Assembly (NCBI RefSeq): GCF_008704795.1
Contig: NZ_CP023690.1
Location: 1,798,001 to 1,862,000, forward strand
DNA: 64,000 nucleotides
Direction: 5' to 3'
Origin: Streptomyces spectabilis
Lineage (GTDB): Bacteria; Actinomycetota; Actinomycetes; Streptomycetales; Streptomycetaceae
Under the pieces are notes generated by a model. It saw only the letters and a list, made by a program, of their open reading frames with translations. It searched no databases and was not told where the DNA came from. Of this stretch, positions 23,862 to 31,191 are shown piece by piece. The stretch's first letter is position 1. Each line of letters begins with the position of its first letter. A program made the position numbers and the translations under genes.

Positions 23862-24689
23862 TCAGCCCCAGGTCCAGCCCTTGACGTAGGCGATGTCCAT
23901 TTGTGCCGAGCTGTTGACGGCAGCCCGGTCCCCGTTAAGCGCGGCCTCGTTCTGGATGATCCAGCTCATGGGCCGGTCGGGGACGCTGTTCGTGGAGCGG
24001 CCGATCAGCTCGCCGTCGAGGTAGAAACGGACCTCGCCGGGCTTCCACTCGATCTGTGAGGTGTGCCAATCGCTCCAGCGCCTGCCGCTGTCGAACGCGG
24101 TCTGCCGCGTGCAGTTGGCGGGGTGGACGAAGCCTGCGATGGTCTCCGACCACTCAAGTTCAGGGAAATCGATCTCCGAGCAGCCGTCATTCACGACGGG
24201 CCAGAGCAAGTGCGCCGACTTGTAGCCGACGGCGACCTTGGAGACGCGGAAACGTTCCTCGTACCGCCCGTATCGCTGCTCCATAAGCTTCTTCGGCACA
24301 ACCGCGGCGGAGTGCACGGGCCCGGACGGGCCGCGCCACATGCGGATGTGCATCTGCCCGCCCGAGATCCACACCGTGGACGCGGGGTCGTACAGGCCAC
24401 CTACCGGGTAGTCGCGTTGGGTGGCGGTGTCGGGCCAGCCCTTCGGGTAGGCCCACCAGTTCGCCCGCGCGCTGCCGGTGAGGCCACCGCAGTAGGCGCG
24501 CGGAGTGTCGACGTTGTGGCTGCAGTCGCGGAAACGTCCCTTCGCGACTGGGGTGTTGAAGGCGTCAACGAACCGCAGCTTCCACGTCGGCCCGGCATCC
24601 GCGACGCGGCCGGCATCGGCAGTCGGCGCTGCAACGTGCCAGAGGAGGAGTGCGGCGAGGATCCCGGCGATGGTGAGTGGACGCCGCAT
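23862..24689 (-). CDS. GH16-type secreted glycoside hydrolase
   Basis: A 275-residue protein with an N-terminal signal-like segment (MRRPLTIAGILAALLLWHVA, cleavage probably after TADA). The GH16 active-site motif is E172-I-D174-F-P-E177, in a typical beta-jelly-roll context (WISGGQMHIRMW, YEERFRVSKVAVGYKSAHLL). GH16 enzymes hydrolyse beta-1,3/1,4-glucans or related chains. A signal peptide is odd for a virion component, so it may be exported to clear extracellular glycan, or be anchored. ATG 24689 has GAGGTGG upstream. First large gene of the late unit. Confidence 0.8.
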   Translation of the reverse strand: MRRPLTIAGILAALLLWHVAAPTADAGRVADAGPTWKLRFVDAFNTPVAKGRFRDCSHNVDTPRAYCGGLTGSARANWWAYPKGWPDTATQRDYPVGGLYDPASTVWISGGQMHIRMWRGPSGPVHSAAVVPKKLMEQRYGRYEERFRVSKVAVGYKSAHLLWPVVNDGCSEIDFPELEWSETIAGFVHPANCTRQTAFDSGRRWSDWHTSQIEWKPGEVRFYLDGELIGRSTNSVPDRPMSWIIQNEAALNGDRAAVNSSAQMDIAYVKGWTWG

Positions 24690-24828
24690 AGCACACCACC
24701 TCTTCCTCGCCGCACGATTCAGGGGTGGTGGTCCGCCGCCCGGACGCCGGTACCAACTCACGGAGGGTGTAAGCCCTCACACGAGGAGACCTCTCCGGTC
24801 TCATCGCCTGGCGGCGGAGATTGAGGGT

Positions 24829-24864
24829 CCCGTCGCCCGGGGCGGGGGCCTGCCGGGCGACGGG
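24829..24864. terminator. Strong hairpin 1 of 3
   Basis: CCCGTCGCCCGG (24829-24840) and CCGGGCGACGGG (24853-24864) form a perfect 12-bp stem with a 12-base loop. It lies in the 314-bp non-coding gap 24690-25003 between the HTH gene and the GH16 gene. No T tract, as usual for Streptomyces terminators. Confidence 0.6.
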
Positions 24865-24908
24865 GGCCAGTACCGCCTGCTGGGGGCGGGCGCTACTGGC
24901 CGGGAGGT

Positions 24909-24939
24909 GTCCGCCCGGACCCCCACGGACCGGGCGGAC
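24909..24939. terminator. Strong hairpin 2 of 3
   Basis: GTCCGCCCGG (24909-24918) pairs with CCGGGCGGAC (24930-24939), a perfect 10-bp stem with an 11-base loop, in the same gap. Confidence 0.55.
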
Positions 24940-24974
24940 GGGGTGGGCCGAGCGCGACGCGCTACGAGGCCCGG

Positions 24975-25001
24975 CCTGCGCCACGACCACCACGGCGCAG
25001 G
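24975..25001. terminator. Hairpin 3 of 3, next to the HTH stop codon
   Basis: CCTGCGCC (24975-24982) pairs with GGCGCAGG (24994-25001), starting three bases past the HTH gene's stop. Together the three hairpins probably limit read-through into the late genes unless antiterminated. Confidence 0.5.
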
Positions 25002-25003
25002 GG

Positions 25004-25243
25004 CTAAGCGGCGTGCTGCCGCTGGTCTTTGATGGGCGGCGGCGGGGCGGGGGTGATGAGCTCGCGTGTGTCAGGGTTCCGTTCGGCGGCCGTGGTCTCG
25101 TTGAGGTCGTAGCGGGCGTTCTTGCCGTGGCCGTGGACGGTGAGGCGGCCTTCGGAGGCCCAGCGCCAGATGGTGCCGACGGGCCGTCCGGTCCAGTAGG
25201 CGAGGTCTGCGGCGGTGACGAGGGTTGGGGTTTCGGAGGGCAA
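25004..25243 (-). CDS. Small helix-turn-helix (excisionase/MerR-type) DNA-binding protein
   Basis: A 79-residue protein. Residues 5-50 form a winged-helix DNA-binding domain of the excisionase/AlpA type: LVTAADLAYWTGRPVGTIWR then WASEGRLTVHGHGKNARYDL. The C-terminus is Pro-rich. TTG 25243 is chosen because a perfect GGAGGTGA Shine-Dalgarno lies directly upstream; an ATG at 25273 would place that sequence inside the gene. It stands at the head of the late region, behind a candidate promoter and before three hairpins, so it may act as a late regulator. That role is inferred. Confidence 0.7.
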   Translation of the reverse strand: MPSETPTLVTAADLAYWTGRPVGTIWRWASEGRLTVHGHGKNARYDLNETTAAERNPDTRELITPAPPPPIKDQRQHAA

Positions 25244-25267
25244 GTGGTCACCTCCGGATGCAACGAA

Positions 25268-25350
25268 GGCCACCCGGGGTGGCGGGTGGCCTCAGCGCGA
25301 AGTTCAGCTATCTGAGCACAGAGTGACTTCGGTGAACATATTTTGTCAAG
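25268..25350 (-). promoter_or_regulatory. Candidate promoter and leader hairpin of the HTH gene
   Basis: On the minus strand TTGACA (25350-25345) is a perfect -35 match in an unusually A+T-rich patch with the direct repeat ACTTGA-gc-ACTTGA. No strong -10 is seen at 16-18 bp. Between it and the start codon, GGCCACCC (25268-25275) pairs with GGGTGGCC (25284-25291), a leader hairpin. Confidence 0.4.
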
Positions 25351-25361
25351 TGCTCAAGTAT

Positions 25362-25922
25362 TCATGGTGCTTCCGCGCCCGGGAAGTCCCTGGCTTTGAT
25401 CTTCGCCATAGTGCCATCGGGGTGGTGGTACACGAGGCCTTCCCATGTGTGCCCTGCGAGGAAGTTCCCGATCTCGTCGTAGGTGCGGAAGTCCAGACGG
25501 GGGTCGACGGTCTCGGCCGTGACGTGTCGGATCAGGGTGTGCCGCTCGACACCTTCAGGGTTTCCGTTGATCTTCGGGCCGCAGAGCTCGTAAGTTCCGT
25601 GCGGCCAGTGCCGATGTATCTCGGCGGCCTCGGTGTGGAACTTGGCGAACGACGACTGCGCTATCGGCTCCCAGCCGACCGTCTTGCCCGTGGTCGTGTC
25701 GTGCTCAATCGGCACGTAGTTCGGTGGCGGTGCCTTGCCGCGTTTGACCTCACGCCGAGCCCACCAGTCACCGGACTCGTCGAGCAGGACGCAGGTGCCG
25801 TCGTATTTGCGGGTCGCGGTGCCGTAGCCTTCCAGAACCCACTCGCAGCCGGAGGTGACCTCGGGGAGTACGTGGCGGCGGTCGTCGGGGTTGCGGACGA
25901 ACAGGGTGGGGATCTTCTGCAT
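25362..25922 (-). CDS. RNA ligase, DUF5565/RLIG1-like
   Basis: A 186-residue protein from ATG 25922 (GGAGG five bases upstream). The nucleotidyltransferase motif I is RKYDGTCVLL (the Lys takes AMP), followed by YELCGPKINGNPEGVE, FRTYDEIGNFLAGHTWEGLV and the C-terminal MAKIKARDFPG (motif V, K-x-K). This matches the DUF5565 family, whose animal member RLIG1 joins RNA 5' phosphate and 3' hydroxyl ends (assignment from memory). Phage members probably repair tRNAs cut by host defence nucleases; inferred. Confidence 0.75.
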   Translation of the reverse strand: MQKIPTLFVRNPDDRRHVLPEVTSGCEWVLEGYGTATRKYDGTCVLLDESGDWWARREVKRGKAPPPNYVPIEHDTTTGKTVGWEPIAQSSFAKFHTEAAEIHRHWPHGTYELCGPKINGNPEGVERHTLIRHVTAETVDPRLDFRTYDEIGNFLAGHTWEGLVYHHPDGTMAKIKARDFPGAEAP

Positions 25923-25946
25923 GCGGGCCTCCATTGGCGTGGGGGT

Positions 25947-26108
25947 TCAGCTTGGCTCGGGTTCCAGGGCAACGTCACGGGATTTTGAGGCCTCGGCATA
26001 CAGGCTTGCCTTCGCGACACGGGGATGCCAGTGGCTGCGGATGTAGGCCAGGGCCAGTCCGATGCCGTCTACCGGTGATCGTTGGGTCTTGTCGGCAGCT
26101 TCGCTCAC
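25947..26108 (-). CDS. Small protein, unknown
   Basis: A 53-residue protein from GTG 26108, which overlaps the preceding stop as GTGA. It contains GIGLALAYIRSHWHPRVAKA. Longer in-frame starts exist at 26126 and 26135 but would overlap the membrane microprotein gene. Function unknown. Confidence 0.55.
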   Translation of the reverse strand: MSEAADKTQRSPVDGIGLALAYIRSHWHPRVAKASLYAEASKSRDVALEPEPS

Positions 26109-26206
26109 GTCTGCCGTCCTTTCCATACGATCCATGCGCCAGCCAATCCGACGGCGCCGCCAAGCAAGCCGCAAAGGCCGAGGACAAGCCGCAGAGCGTC
26201 GTTCAC
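26105..26206 (-). CDS. 33-residue membrane microprotein
   Basis: GTG 26206 opens a 33-residue frame, MNDALRLVLGLCGLLGGAVG then LAGAWIVWKGRQT: one transmembrane helix followed by a basic tail. It overlaps both neighbours by 4 bases (GTGA at each end), a strong sign that it is translated. Function unknown; small hydrophobic proteins like this occur in plasmid spread operons and in phage lysis cassettes. Confidence 0.6.
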   Translation of the reverse strand: MNDALRLVLGLCGLLGGAVGLAGAWIVWKGRQT

Positions 26207-26922
26207 GCCGCATCCTCCGCCCGCCGGAGCTGCTCTTCGAGTACGGCTTCTTGCGCGTCACGCAGGCCGCGCCATTCCCCGAGGGTTTCCCAGCGTGCGC
26301 CGCAGGCTCGGCAGTGGATGCGGTGGTTGTCGGTGACGGCGGTGAGAGGTTCCCCGCAGAGGGTGTCGTCGTCGTAGCGCGTGGGGCAGGGCCCGACTTG
26401 GACGCAGCCGCCGCGTTTCTCGCCGTCGGCGATCGCCTTGCATTCGCCGTGCAGCTTGCGGAGGTCGTCGATGTCCTGGCCGATGCTGTCGTAGCTCGAG
26501 CAGGCCCACAGCAGGTTGTCGGCGAGGAATCGGACGTGCTGCGGGATCGCTTCGGCCGGGCTCCCGCGCCAGGGGGCGACGGTCCAGCCGAGCGCGGACC
26601 GCCACGCGTCCTCAATGTCGCGGAGCCGGGCGGCTATGCCGCCGGGGCCGACGAGGGCGAGGACATCAAGGCGGGGCGGTATCGGCGGGGTCCGGCTGCC
26701 CGACGTGGCGCTGCCGGTGCGGCGGGCGCCCTTCATCAGCATCGCCGTCGTGTCCAACCGGGCGAACAATGCCGGGAGTTCGCGGATGCGGGTCGCGGTG
26801 GCGTCCTCACACGGACGGCACGCAAGCCGTCCGGTCTCGGCGACCCAAAGCAGACGGCCGCACCGCGGCGCCACGCATGCGGGCCAGTCGTAGTCGTCGA
26901 GGCCGGTGGGGTGGTTGTGCAC
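26203..26922 (-). CDS. Zinc-ribbon protein common in Streptomyces mobile elements
   Basis: A 239-residue protein from GTG 26922 (GGAG upstream). The N-terminal zinc ribbon is C-x4-C...C-x2-C (CVAPRC, CRPC). The middle is helical (ARLRDIEDAWRSALGW, FLADNLLWACSSYDSIGQDI). The C-terminus has a second ribbon (CPTRYDDDTLC, CRACGARWETLGEW). Known only as a hypothetical protein in Streptomyces plasmids and phages as far as I recall. Possibly nucleic-acid binding. Confidence 0.65.
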   Translation of the reverse strand: MHNHPTGLDDYDWPACVAPRCGRLLWVAETGRLACRPCEDATATRIRELPALFARLDTTAMLMKGARRTGSATSGSRTPPIPPRLDVLALVGPGGIAARLRDIEDAWRSALGWTVAPWRGSPAEAIPQHVRFLADNLLWACSSYDSIGQDIDDLRKLHGECKAIADGEKRGGCVQVGPCPTRYDDDTLCGEPLTAVTDNHRIHCRACGARWETLGEWRGLRDAQEAVLEEQLRRAEDAA

Positions 26923-27036
26923 GGCGGGCTCCTCGGGTGGCACGGGAAGCAGGGTGCTGATTGAGCCATTGTGCACCCAGCAGCTTGCAATACCGGGCCA
27001 ATGGCACACTCGACGGGGGCGAGCGGACGAACTGGG

Positions 27037-27252
27037 CTACCGGGCCTTGGACTTCACGGGCGCCCCGGCCCCGTAGGCGACCGCGGCCAGCCCGGCAGTG
27101 AACGTGACAGCCATGCCCGCGCCGGTGGCGGCGGTGGGGGCTCCGGCAGCGGGCAGAGTGACGGCGAGCGCCGCGGTAGCGGCCACCACCAGCACACCGC
27201 GCGGGACGTACTGGCGGGCACGGGCGACAAGACGATGATCAGGCGCAGACAT
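27037..27252 (-). CDS. Small membrane protein (Spd-like)
   Basis: A 71-residue protein with two predicted transmembrane segments (GVLVVAATAALAVTLPAAGA and AVTFTAGLAAVAYGAGA) and a basic tail. It belongs to the run of small genes after traB, where plasmid spread (spd) membrane proteins are usually encoded. Assignment from topology and position. Confidence 0.6.
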   Translation of the reverse strand: MSAPDHRLVARARQYVPRGVLVVAATAALAVTLPAAGAPTAATGAGMAVTFTAGLAAVAYGAGAPVKSKAR

Positions 27253-27264
27253 ATGAGCGCTCCC

Positions 27265-27453
27265 CTATCGGCGCCAGCGGGGCTTGTGGTCGGCGGCGGC
27301 GGACAGGATCTGCATGGCGACGGCCTGACCGTCTTCGCCTGCCGCGTCGATGAGCTGGTCGGCTTTCCTGCTGCTGCCGCGGCCGAGGAAGCCGCCGCGC
27401 TGCACCTGCCGCGCTGCCGCGTCGATCTCTTCCGGGGTGGGGGTCTTCGGCAT
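27265..27453 (-). CDS. Small helical protein, unknown
   Basis: A 62-residue protein, MPKTPTPEEIDAAARQVQRG. ATG 27453 follows AAGGAGAT at good distance, better than the in-frame ATG at 27468. The middle is Gly/Ser/Arg-rich, the end helical. Function unknown. Confidence 0.6.
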   Translation of the reverse strand: MPKTPTPEEIDAAARQVQRGGFLGRGSSRKADQLIDAAGEDGQAVAMQILSAAADHKPRWRR

Positions 27454-27464
27454 GCTGATCTCCT

Positions 27465-27956
27465 TCACAGGTTGGTGGAGCTACGGCCCCACCAGCGGTT
27501 GTGGGTGGTGACGGTGCTGTTGATCTGATGGACGGGCGCGTTGTACGTCTGGTGGAGCTCCCGCGGGCCTGTCCGGCTGAAGATCTTTGCCAGGCCCTTC
27601 AGGGAGTGGAATGCGGCGGGGGGTGCGGCGCAGACGATGCCGATAACAACTGGGTTGGCCTGCCCAGAGGCCCACAAAACGAGGCTGGCAGCCCCTCCGG
27701 TCGCGACGATCAGGACGCTCCCTGCGAGCATGAGTGCGCTGCCGTCGGTGGCCTTCTGGCTCATCGGCGGACGCCCGGGCTGCGCGACGGGCTGAGCGTC
27801 TCCGACCGTGGGGACAGGGCTGGTGTCGCGATGCGACGTCGGCACCTTCCAGTCGATGCTTTCGATGTCGTCGAGGATCTCTTGGGTGGCGGGCGAGAGG
27901 TTCCGCTGCGCGACCGCGGGGTGGTCGAGCGGCGGACGGCCGGGCAGCGGTTCCAT
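27465..27956 (-). CDS. Membrane protein, Spd-like
   Basis: A 163-residue protein. The first 75 residues are soluble and Pro-rich (PATQEILDDIESIDWKV). Two transmembrane segments follow (ALMLAGSVLIVATGGAASLV, NPVVIGIVCAAPPAAF), then a soluble tail with HQTYNAPVHQINSTVTTHN. This topology fits Spd proteins, which in Streptomyces help spread plasmid DNA through septal cross-walls. AAGGAG precedes ATG 27956. Confidence 0.6.
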   Translation of the reverse strand: MEPLPGRPPLDHPAVAQRNLSPATQEILDDIESIDWKVPTSHRDTSPVPTVGDAQPVAQPGRPPMSQKATDGSALMLAGSVLIVATGGAASLVLWASGQANPVVIGIVCAAPPAAFHSLKGLAKIFSRTGPRELHQTYNAPVHQINSTVTTHNRWWGRSSTNL

Positions 27957-27978
27957 GACGGTCTCCTTGTCGGTGCGG

Positions 27979-28188
27979 TCAGGCGGCGTTGGCGGCGGCG
28001 AGTTGGCGGGTGAGGTCGTCGATGGCGTCCTGCTCGGTGTCGTGGAGGTCGGAACGGTAGGCGGCGCCACCGCCCGGTTTCATGACGGCCTGGCCGTCCT
28101 GGTCGCACAGGACGGCGCCCCACTTCGGCGGGTGCGGGTTGTCGAGCCGGCCGCAGGTCTGCAGGGTGTCGATCGTGTAGTCGGCCAT
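27979..28188 (-). CDS. Small protein, unknown
   Basis: A 69-residue protein, MADYTIDTLQTCGRLDNPHP, with one CDQDG and an acidic helical end (DTEQDAIDDLTRQLAA). AAGGAGAT is placed well before ATG 28188. Function not recognised. Confidence 0.6.
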   Translation of the reverse strand: MADYTIDTLQTCGRLDNPHPPKWGAVLCDQDGQAVMKPGGGAAYRSDLHDTEQDAIDDLTRQLAAANAA

Positions 28189-28280
28189 GAGAGATCTCCT
28201 TGTCAGGGTGGGGTGGAGTTCGGAACGAGTGCGGCCCCCTTGCCCGGCAGACGCCGGGTCCTGACGGACGGGCAGTCGGG

Positions 28281-28904
28281 CTAGTCGGCCTCGCCGGTTG
28301 TGGCGCACACGCCGCAGGGGACGCGGATCTTGCCCTGGCTTCCGGCCTTGGGGTGGATGCGGGTGGGGATGGTGAACCAGCCGCGGTCGCAGCCCGCGCC
28401 GCACGGGTTGATGGGCTCGGGCTGGCGATCGGGGTCGGGTTCGTGGCCGCCGGCCCGCAGGTCCCAGGCGGCGGTGAGGGCGGCGGCCTGGGTCGCGGCG
28501 ACCGCGCCCTTGACCGGCCGGGTGACGGCGCGCCCCGCGGCGCGGCGATGCCGTCGCAGGACGGGCTTGATGATCCGCCGCCAGTACAGGCGGCCAGCCT
28601 GCTTCACGTCATCGACGGTGATCTCCGGGTGGAGGATCCCGGCGAGGACCGCGCCGCCCACAGTGATCTCGAAGGTGTCCTCGTCGGTGGCGCACTGGCG
28701 GCCGCTGCTCGTGTGGAGGATCTCCTTGAGGACGCCGAGGGTGATCAGGGGCTCTTCCCAGGTGTGGGACTGCCAGCAGTTCCCGCGGACCGGGAGCGCG
28801 TCGATGAACCCGGTGCCGTCGAGGGTGAACGCCTGCGCGGCGCACTCGGGACACAGATACGGGTGTCCGTCGATCGTCATCTGCTGGATCCTGAGGGTGA
28901 GCAT
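28281..28904 (-). CDS. Cys-rich protein next to traB, unknown
   Basis: A 207-residue protein from ATG 28904. The N-terminus has CPECAAQAF, the C-terminus a double Cys site (CGAGCDRGWFTIPTR, CGVC) resembling a DnaJ-type zinc motif. A basic helical region (RRHRRAAGRAVTRPVKGAVA) precedes it. It is the first gene after the repeat array downstream of traB. A part in transfer is possible but unsupported. Confidence 0.6.
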   Translation of the reverse strand: MLTLRIQQMTIDGHPYLCPECAAQAFTLDGTGFIDALPVRGNCWQSHTWEEPLITLGVLKEILHTSSGRQCATDEDTFEITVGGAVLAGILHPEITVDDVKQAGRLYWRRIIKPVLRRHRRAAGRAVTRPVKGAVAATQAAALTAAWDLRAGGHEPDPDRQPEPINPCGAGCDRGWFTIPTRIHPKAGSQGKIRVPCGVCATTGEAD

Positions 28905-28930
28905 CTTCCGGACCTTCCTCGCATATTGCT

Positions 28931-29090
28931 CTGACGGGTGCCCTGACAGTCGTGGATTTGCGCAGGCCACAGCCCTGACAGGCGGGTGACAGGTCACGGC
29001 TTGGAGAGTGCGCTCGACGGGCGCGGTCAGGGGCCTGTCAGGGCGGCCACCTGCGGCGATCCACGTCTTACCAGGGGACCGTCAGGGCGC
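28931..29090. repeat. CCCTGACAG repeat array, candidate cis-acting transfer locus (clt)
   Basis: Four forward copies: CTGACGGG (28931), CCCTGACAGT (28941), GCCCTGACAGGC (28972), GGTGACAGGT (28985). Three reverse copies: GGTCAGGGG (29025), CCTGTCAGGG (29034), CCGTCAGGGC (29079), the last overlapping the traB stop. TraB translocases bind short direct repeats near their own gene (8-bp TRS in other plasmids), so this is the best clt candidate in the window. Confidence 0.5.
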
Positions 29091-31184
29091 ATTGCGGGCA
29101 TTACGGGCGGCTTCGATGTCCTCCAGCAGGTAGCCCTGGGGCCGCTTACCGTCCTCGGCCGGTACTCGCTTGACCTTCAGATCGGGTGTCACCGCCTCGA
29201 TCTGCTCCCGTACTGCCTTGCCGACACGGGCAGACCAGCCTTCCTCCGTCTCGCCGTCTCGACGCCCGAAGCGGGCATGGTCCGCAGCGGCGAAGGCCGT
29301 GAAGACCTCGGCGTTCGTGATGTTGCCCCGCCCCGTGGCGCGCGCCATCGCCGACAGCCGGTCCAGAATGCCGACGCGGACGATGCGTCCCCTACCGCCG
29401 GGCCCGCCTGCGGCAGACGACACCCCTGTCTCTCCCTGGAGCTGCTCCTCGATCCGGTCGCGCCACTGGCCCGGCAGCCGCCCGGCGGCCTTGCGGATCT
29501 CGTAGGCCTCGGCGACGACCTTCCGCTTGTCGTCTGGCTTCACCAGGTAGGAGCGACCCTGGATGACACCGGTCTCCGGGGTGGCTAGCCAGAACCGGCC
29601 CGGCTGGTCAAGGGGGATCTTGGATGCGTCGTAGCCCTGACCGGTCATGCCGTCGCCGAGGATCGTGTTCGATGCCTGCCCGGACTCGGTGTTCATCGCC
29701 GCGCGGCCAACGTGGTTCTGGCGCAGACGTCCGCGGATGACCGCAACCTCGGGCACCTGCGTGATGCTGATCAGGAGCACGCCCACGGCAGCGCCGACGG
29801 CGGCGATCTGCGACAGATTCTCGGTGATCTCGTCGTCCCAGGGGCTCGTGCCCCTGGGGGTGTAGGTGGCGAGCTCGTCGACGATGAAAAGCTCCCGGCC
29901 GCCGAGGAGCCGCATGGCCTGCTCGTAGTTGTCGTCGTCGATCTTCTCGTAGCCGTGGTCGTCGAGGAGATCGGAACGGCGGTCGACCTCCTCCTTGATC
30001 AGGCGGGTGATGAGGGCGAGACGCTCCGGGTTCCGCTTGACGAACGTCGCCAGGATCGGCGCATACGGGTTGTGCTCGGCGACACCCTTGCCGTCGAAGA
30101 TACGGACGTTCACCCACGGGTCCTTGGCCGCGCCGATCAGGATGTTCGCCAGAAGCATCCCCTTGCCGCGCCGGGTGGCCCCGGCCGCGATCAGGCTGGT
30201 GTCCCGCACATGCAGGGTGATCGGGTCGCCGCGCTTGCCGAAGGCGACCGGAATGCCGTCACGGAAGGTATTGATCGGCCCGTCGTGGTCAAGCAGCGGC
30301 GAGGGGCGGACCACCGAGAACGGGTCATCGCTCGCCACCCACACATGCAGCAGCGTCTCGATGCTGCCGACGCTGAGGTCGAGCCAGTCGGAGTGCACGC
30401 CGAGCGCGGATGCGATCTGCTGCTTCTTGCTCACGGCCACGGCCGCAGGGATCCCGGAAGGGGTGTGCACGGCGTAGGCGATGCCGGGGCCTTCCCCGTG
30501 AGGGATGCCAACGCCGCGGATTTCCCCGCCGCGCTTCTCCGGGACCGCGCCGGCCTCGACGAGGACGCGGCGCATCGTGTCCTCCCCCAGGTGCGAGGTC
30601 CGGGTCGGCGCCTGCACGGGGACGATCGCGGGAGTCTCGGGCCGCCCGAACCAACTGCCGGTCAGCACCACAGCGAGAGCGAGGAGGAGCTGCATCCACC
30701 AGCTGCCCAGCATCACAGTAGCCGCACCACCGCCGGCGACGGCCAGACCGCAGTAGCCGGTGCGGATCCAGTGCCGCTTCTTGTGCGCCTTGTACTCCGC
30801 CCGCCGCACTTCCAGCAGGGCCCGCGCCTTCGACTCGGACGCCGCCCGCGCATCGCCGCGCGGGAGCTCCTTGGCCTGGCGGAGCATGAGCTTGGCAGTG
30901 GCAATCTGCTGCCGGTAGTCGTCGTGACGAGCCTCCCACCAGCGGCGGCACAGCCGCCGGTAGCCGCGCACCGACCAGCCCAGGTAGTACGGACTGTGGA
31001 CGGCATGGAAACGCATCCAGTCGAGGCTGTTGTCGCGGGCGTACACCGCCCACTGCTTCAGCTGCTCCGCGGACATCATCCACGCCGGACGGGGCCGCTT
31101 CTCGAACTCGAAAACGGGGGCCGCTTCGGGGGTCTCCTTGACGAGCGTCAGCGGCGGACGCCCATCCTTCAGCGGGGTAGCCAT
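29082..31184 (-). CDS. traB: TraB-type FtsK/SpoIIIE-like conjugal DNA translocase
   Basis: A 700-residue protein. Two transmembrane helices lie at about 143-178 (HWIRTGYCGLAVAGGG, SWWMQLLLALAVVL). The FtsK-like motor follows: Walker A GATRRGKG (335-342), Walker B LFIVDELATY (432-441), then ISITQVPEV. The last 80 residues form a winged-helix region (NITNAEVFTAFAAADH) expected to read clt. TraB hexamers move double-stranded plasmid DNA into the recipient, unlike relaxase-based conjugation. ATG 31184 follows AAGGAC, eight bases after the upstream gene. Confidence 0.9.
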   Translation of the reverse strand: MATPLKDGRPPLTLVKETPEAAPVFEFEKRPRPAWMMSAEQLKQWAVYARDNSLDWMRFHAVHSPYYLGWSVRGYRRLCRRWWEARHDDYRQQIATAKLMLRQAKELPRGDARAASESKARALLEVRRAEYKAHKKRHWIRTGYCGLAVAGGGAATVMLGSWWMQLLLALAVVLTGSWFGRPETPAIVPVQAPTRTSHLGEDTMRRVLVEAGAVPEKRGGEIRGVGIPHGEGPGIAYAVHTPSGIPAAVAVSKKQQIASALGVHSDWLDLSVGSIETLLHVWVASDDPFSVVRPSPLLDHDGPINTFRDGIPVAFGKRGDPITLHVRDTSLIAAGATRRGKGMLLANILIGAAKDPWVNVRIFDGKGVAEHNPYAPILATFVKRNPERLALITRLIKEEVDRRSDLLDDHGYEKIDDDNYEQAMRLLGGRELFIVDELATYTPRGTSPWDDEITENLSQIAAVGAAVGVLLISITQVPEVAVIRGRLRQNHVGRAAMNTESGQASNTILGDGMTGQGYDASKIPLDQPGRFWLATPETGVIQGRSYLVKPDDKRKVVAEAYEIRKAAGRLPGQWRDRIEEQLQGETGVSSAAGGPGGRGRIVRVGILDRLSAMARATGRGNITNAEVFTAFAAADHARFGRRDGETEEGWSARVGKAVREQIEAVTPDLKVKRVPAEDGKRPQGYLLEDIEAARNARNAP

Positions 31185-31191
31185 GCGGGTC

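Noticed and set aside
24990..25273. ATG 25273 as start of the HTH gene
   Set aside because: A perfect GGAGGTGA would then lie inside the gene directly before the in-frame TTG 25243, and the added residues are not part of the domain.
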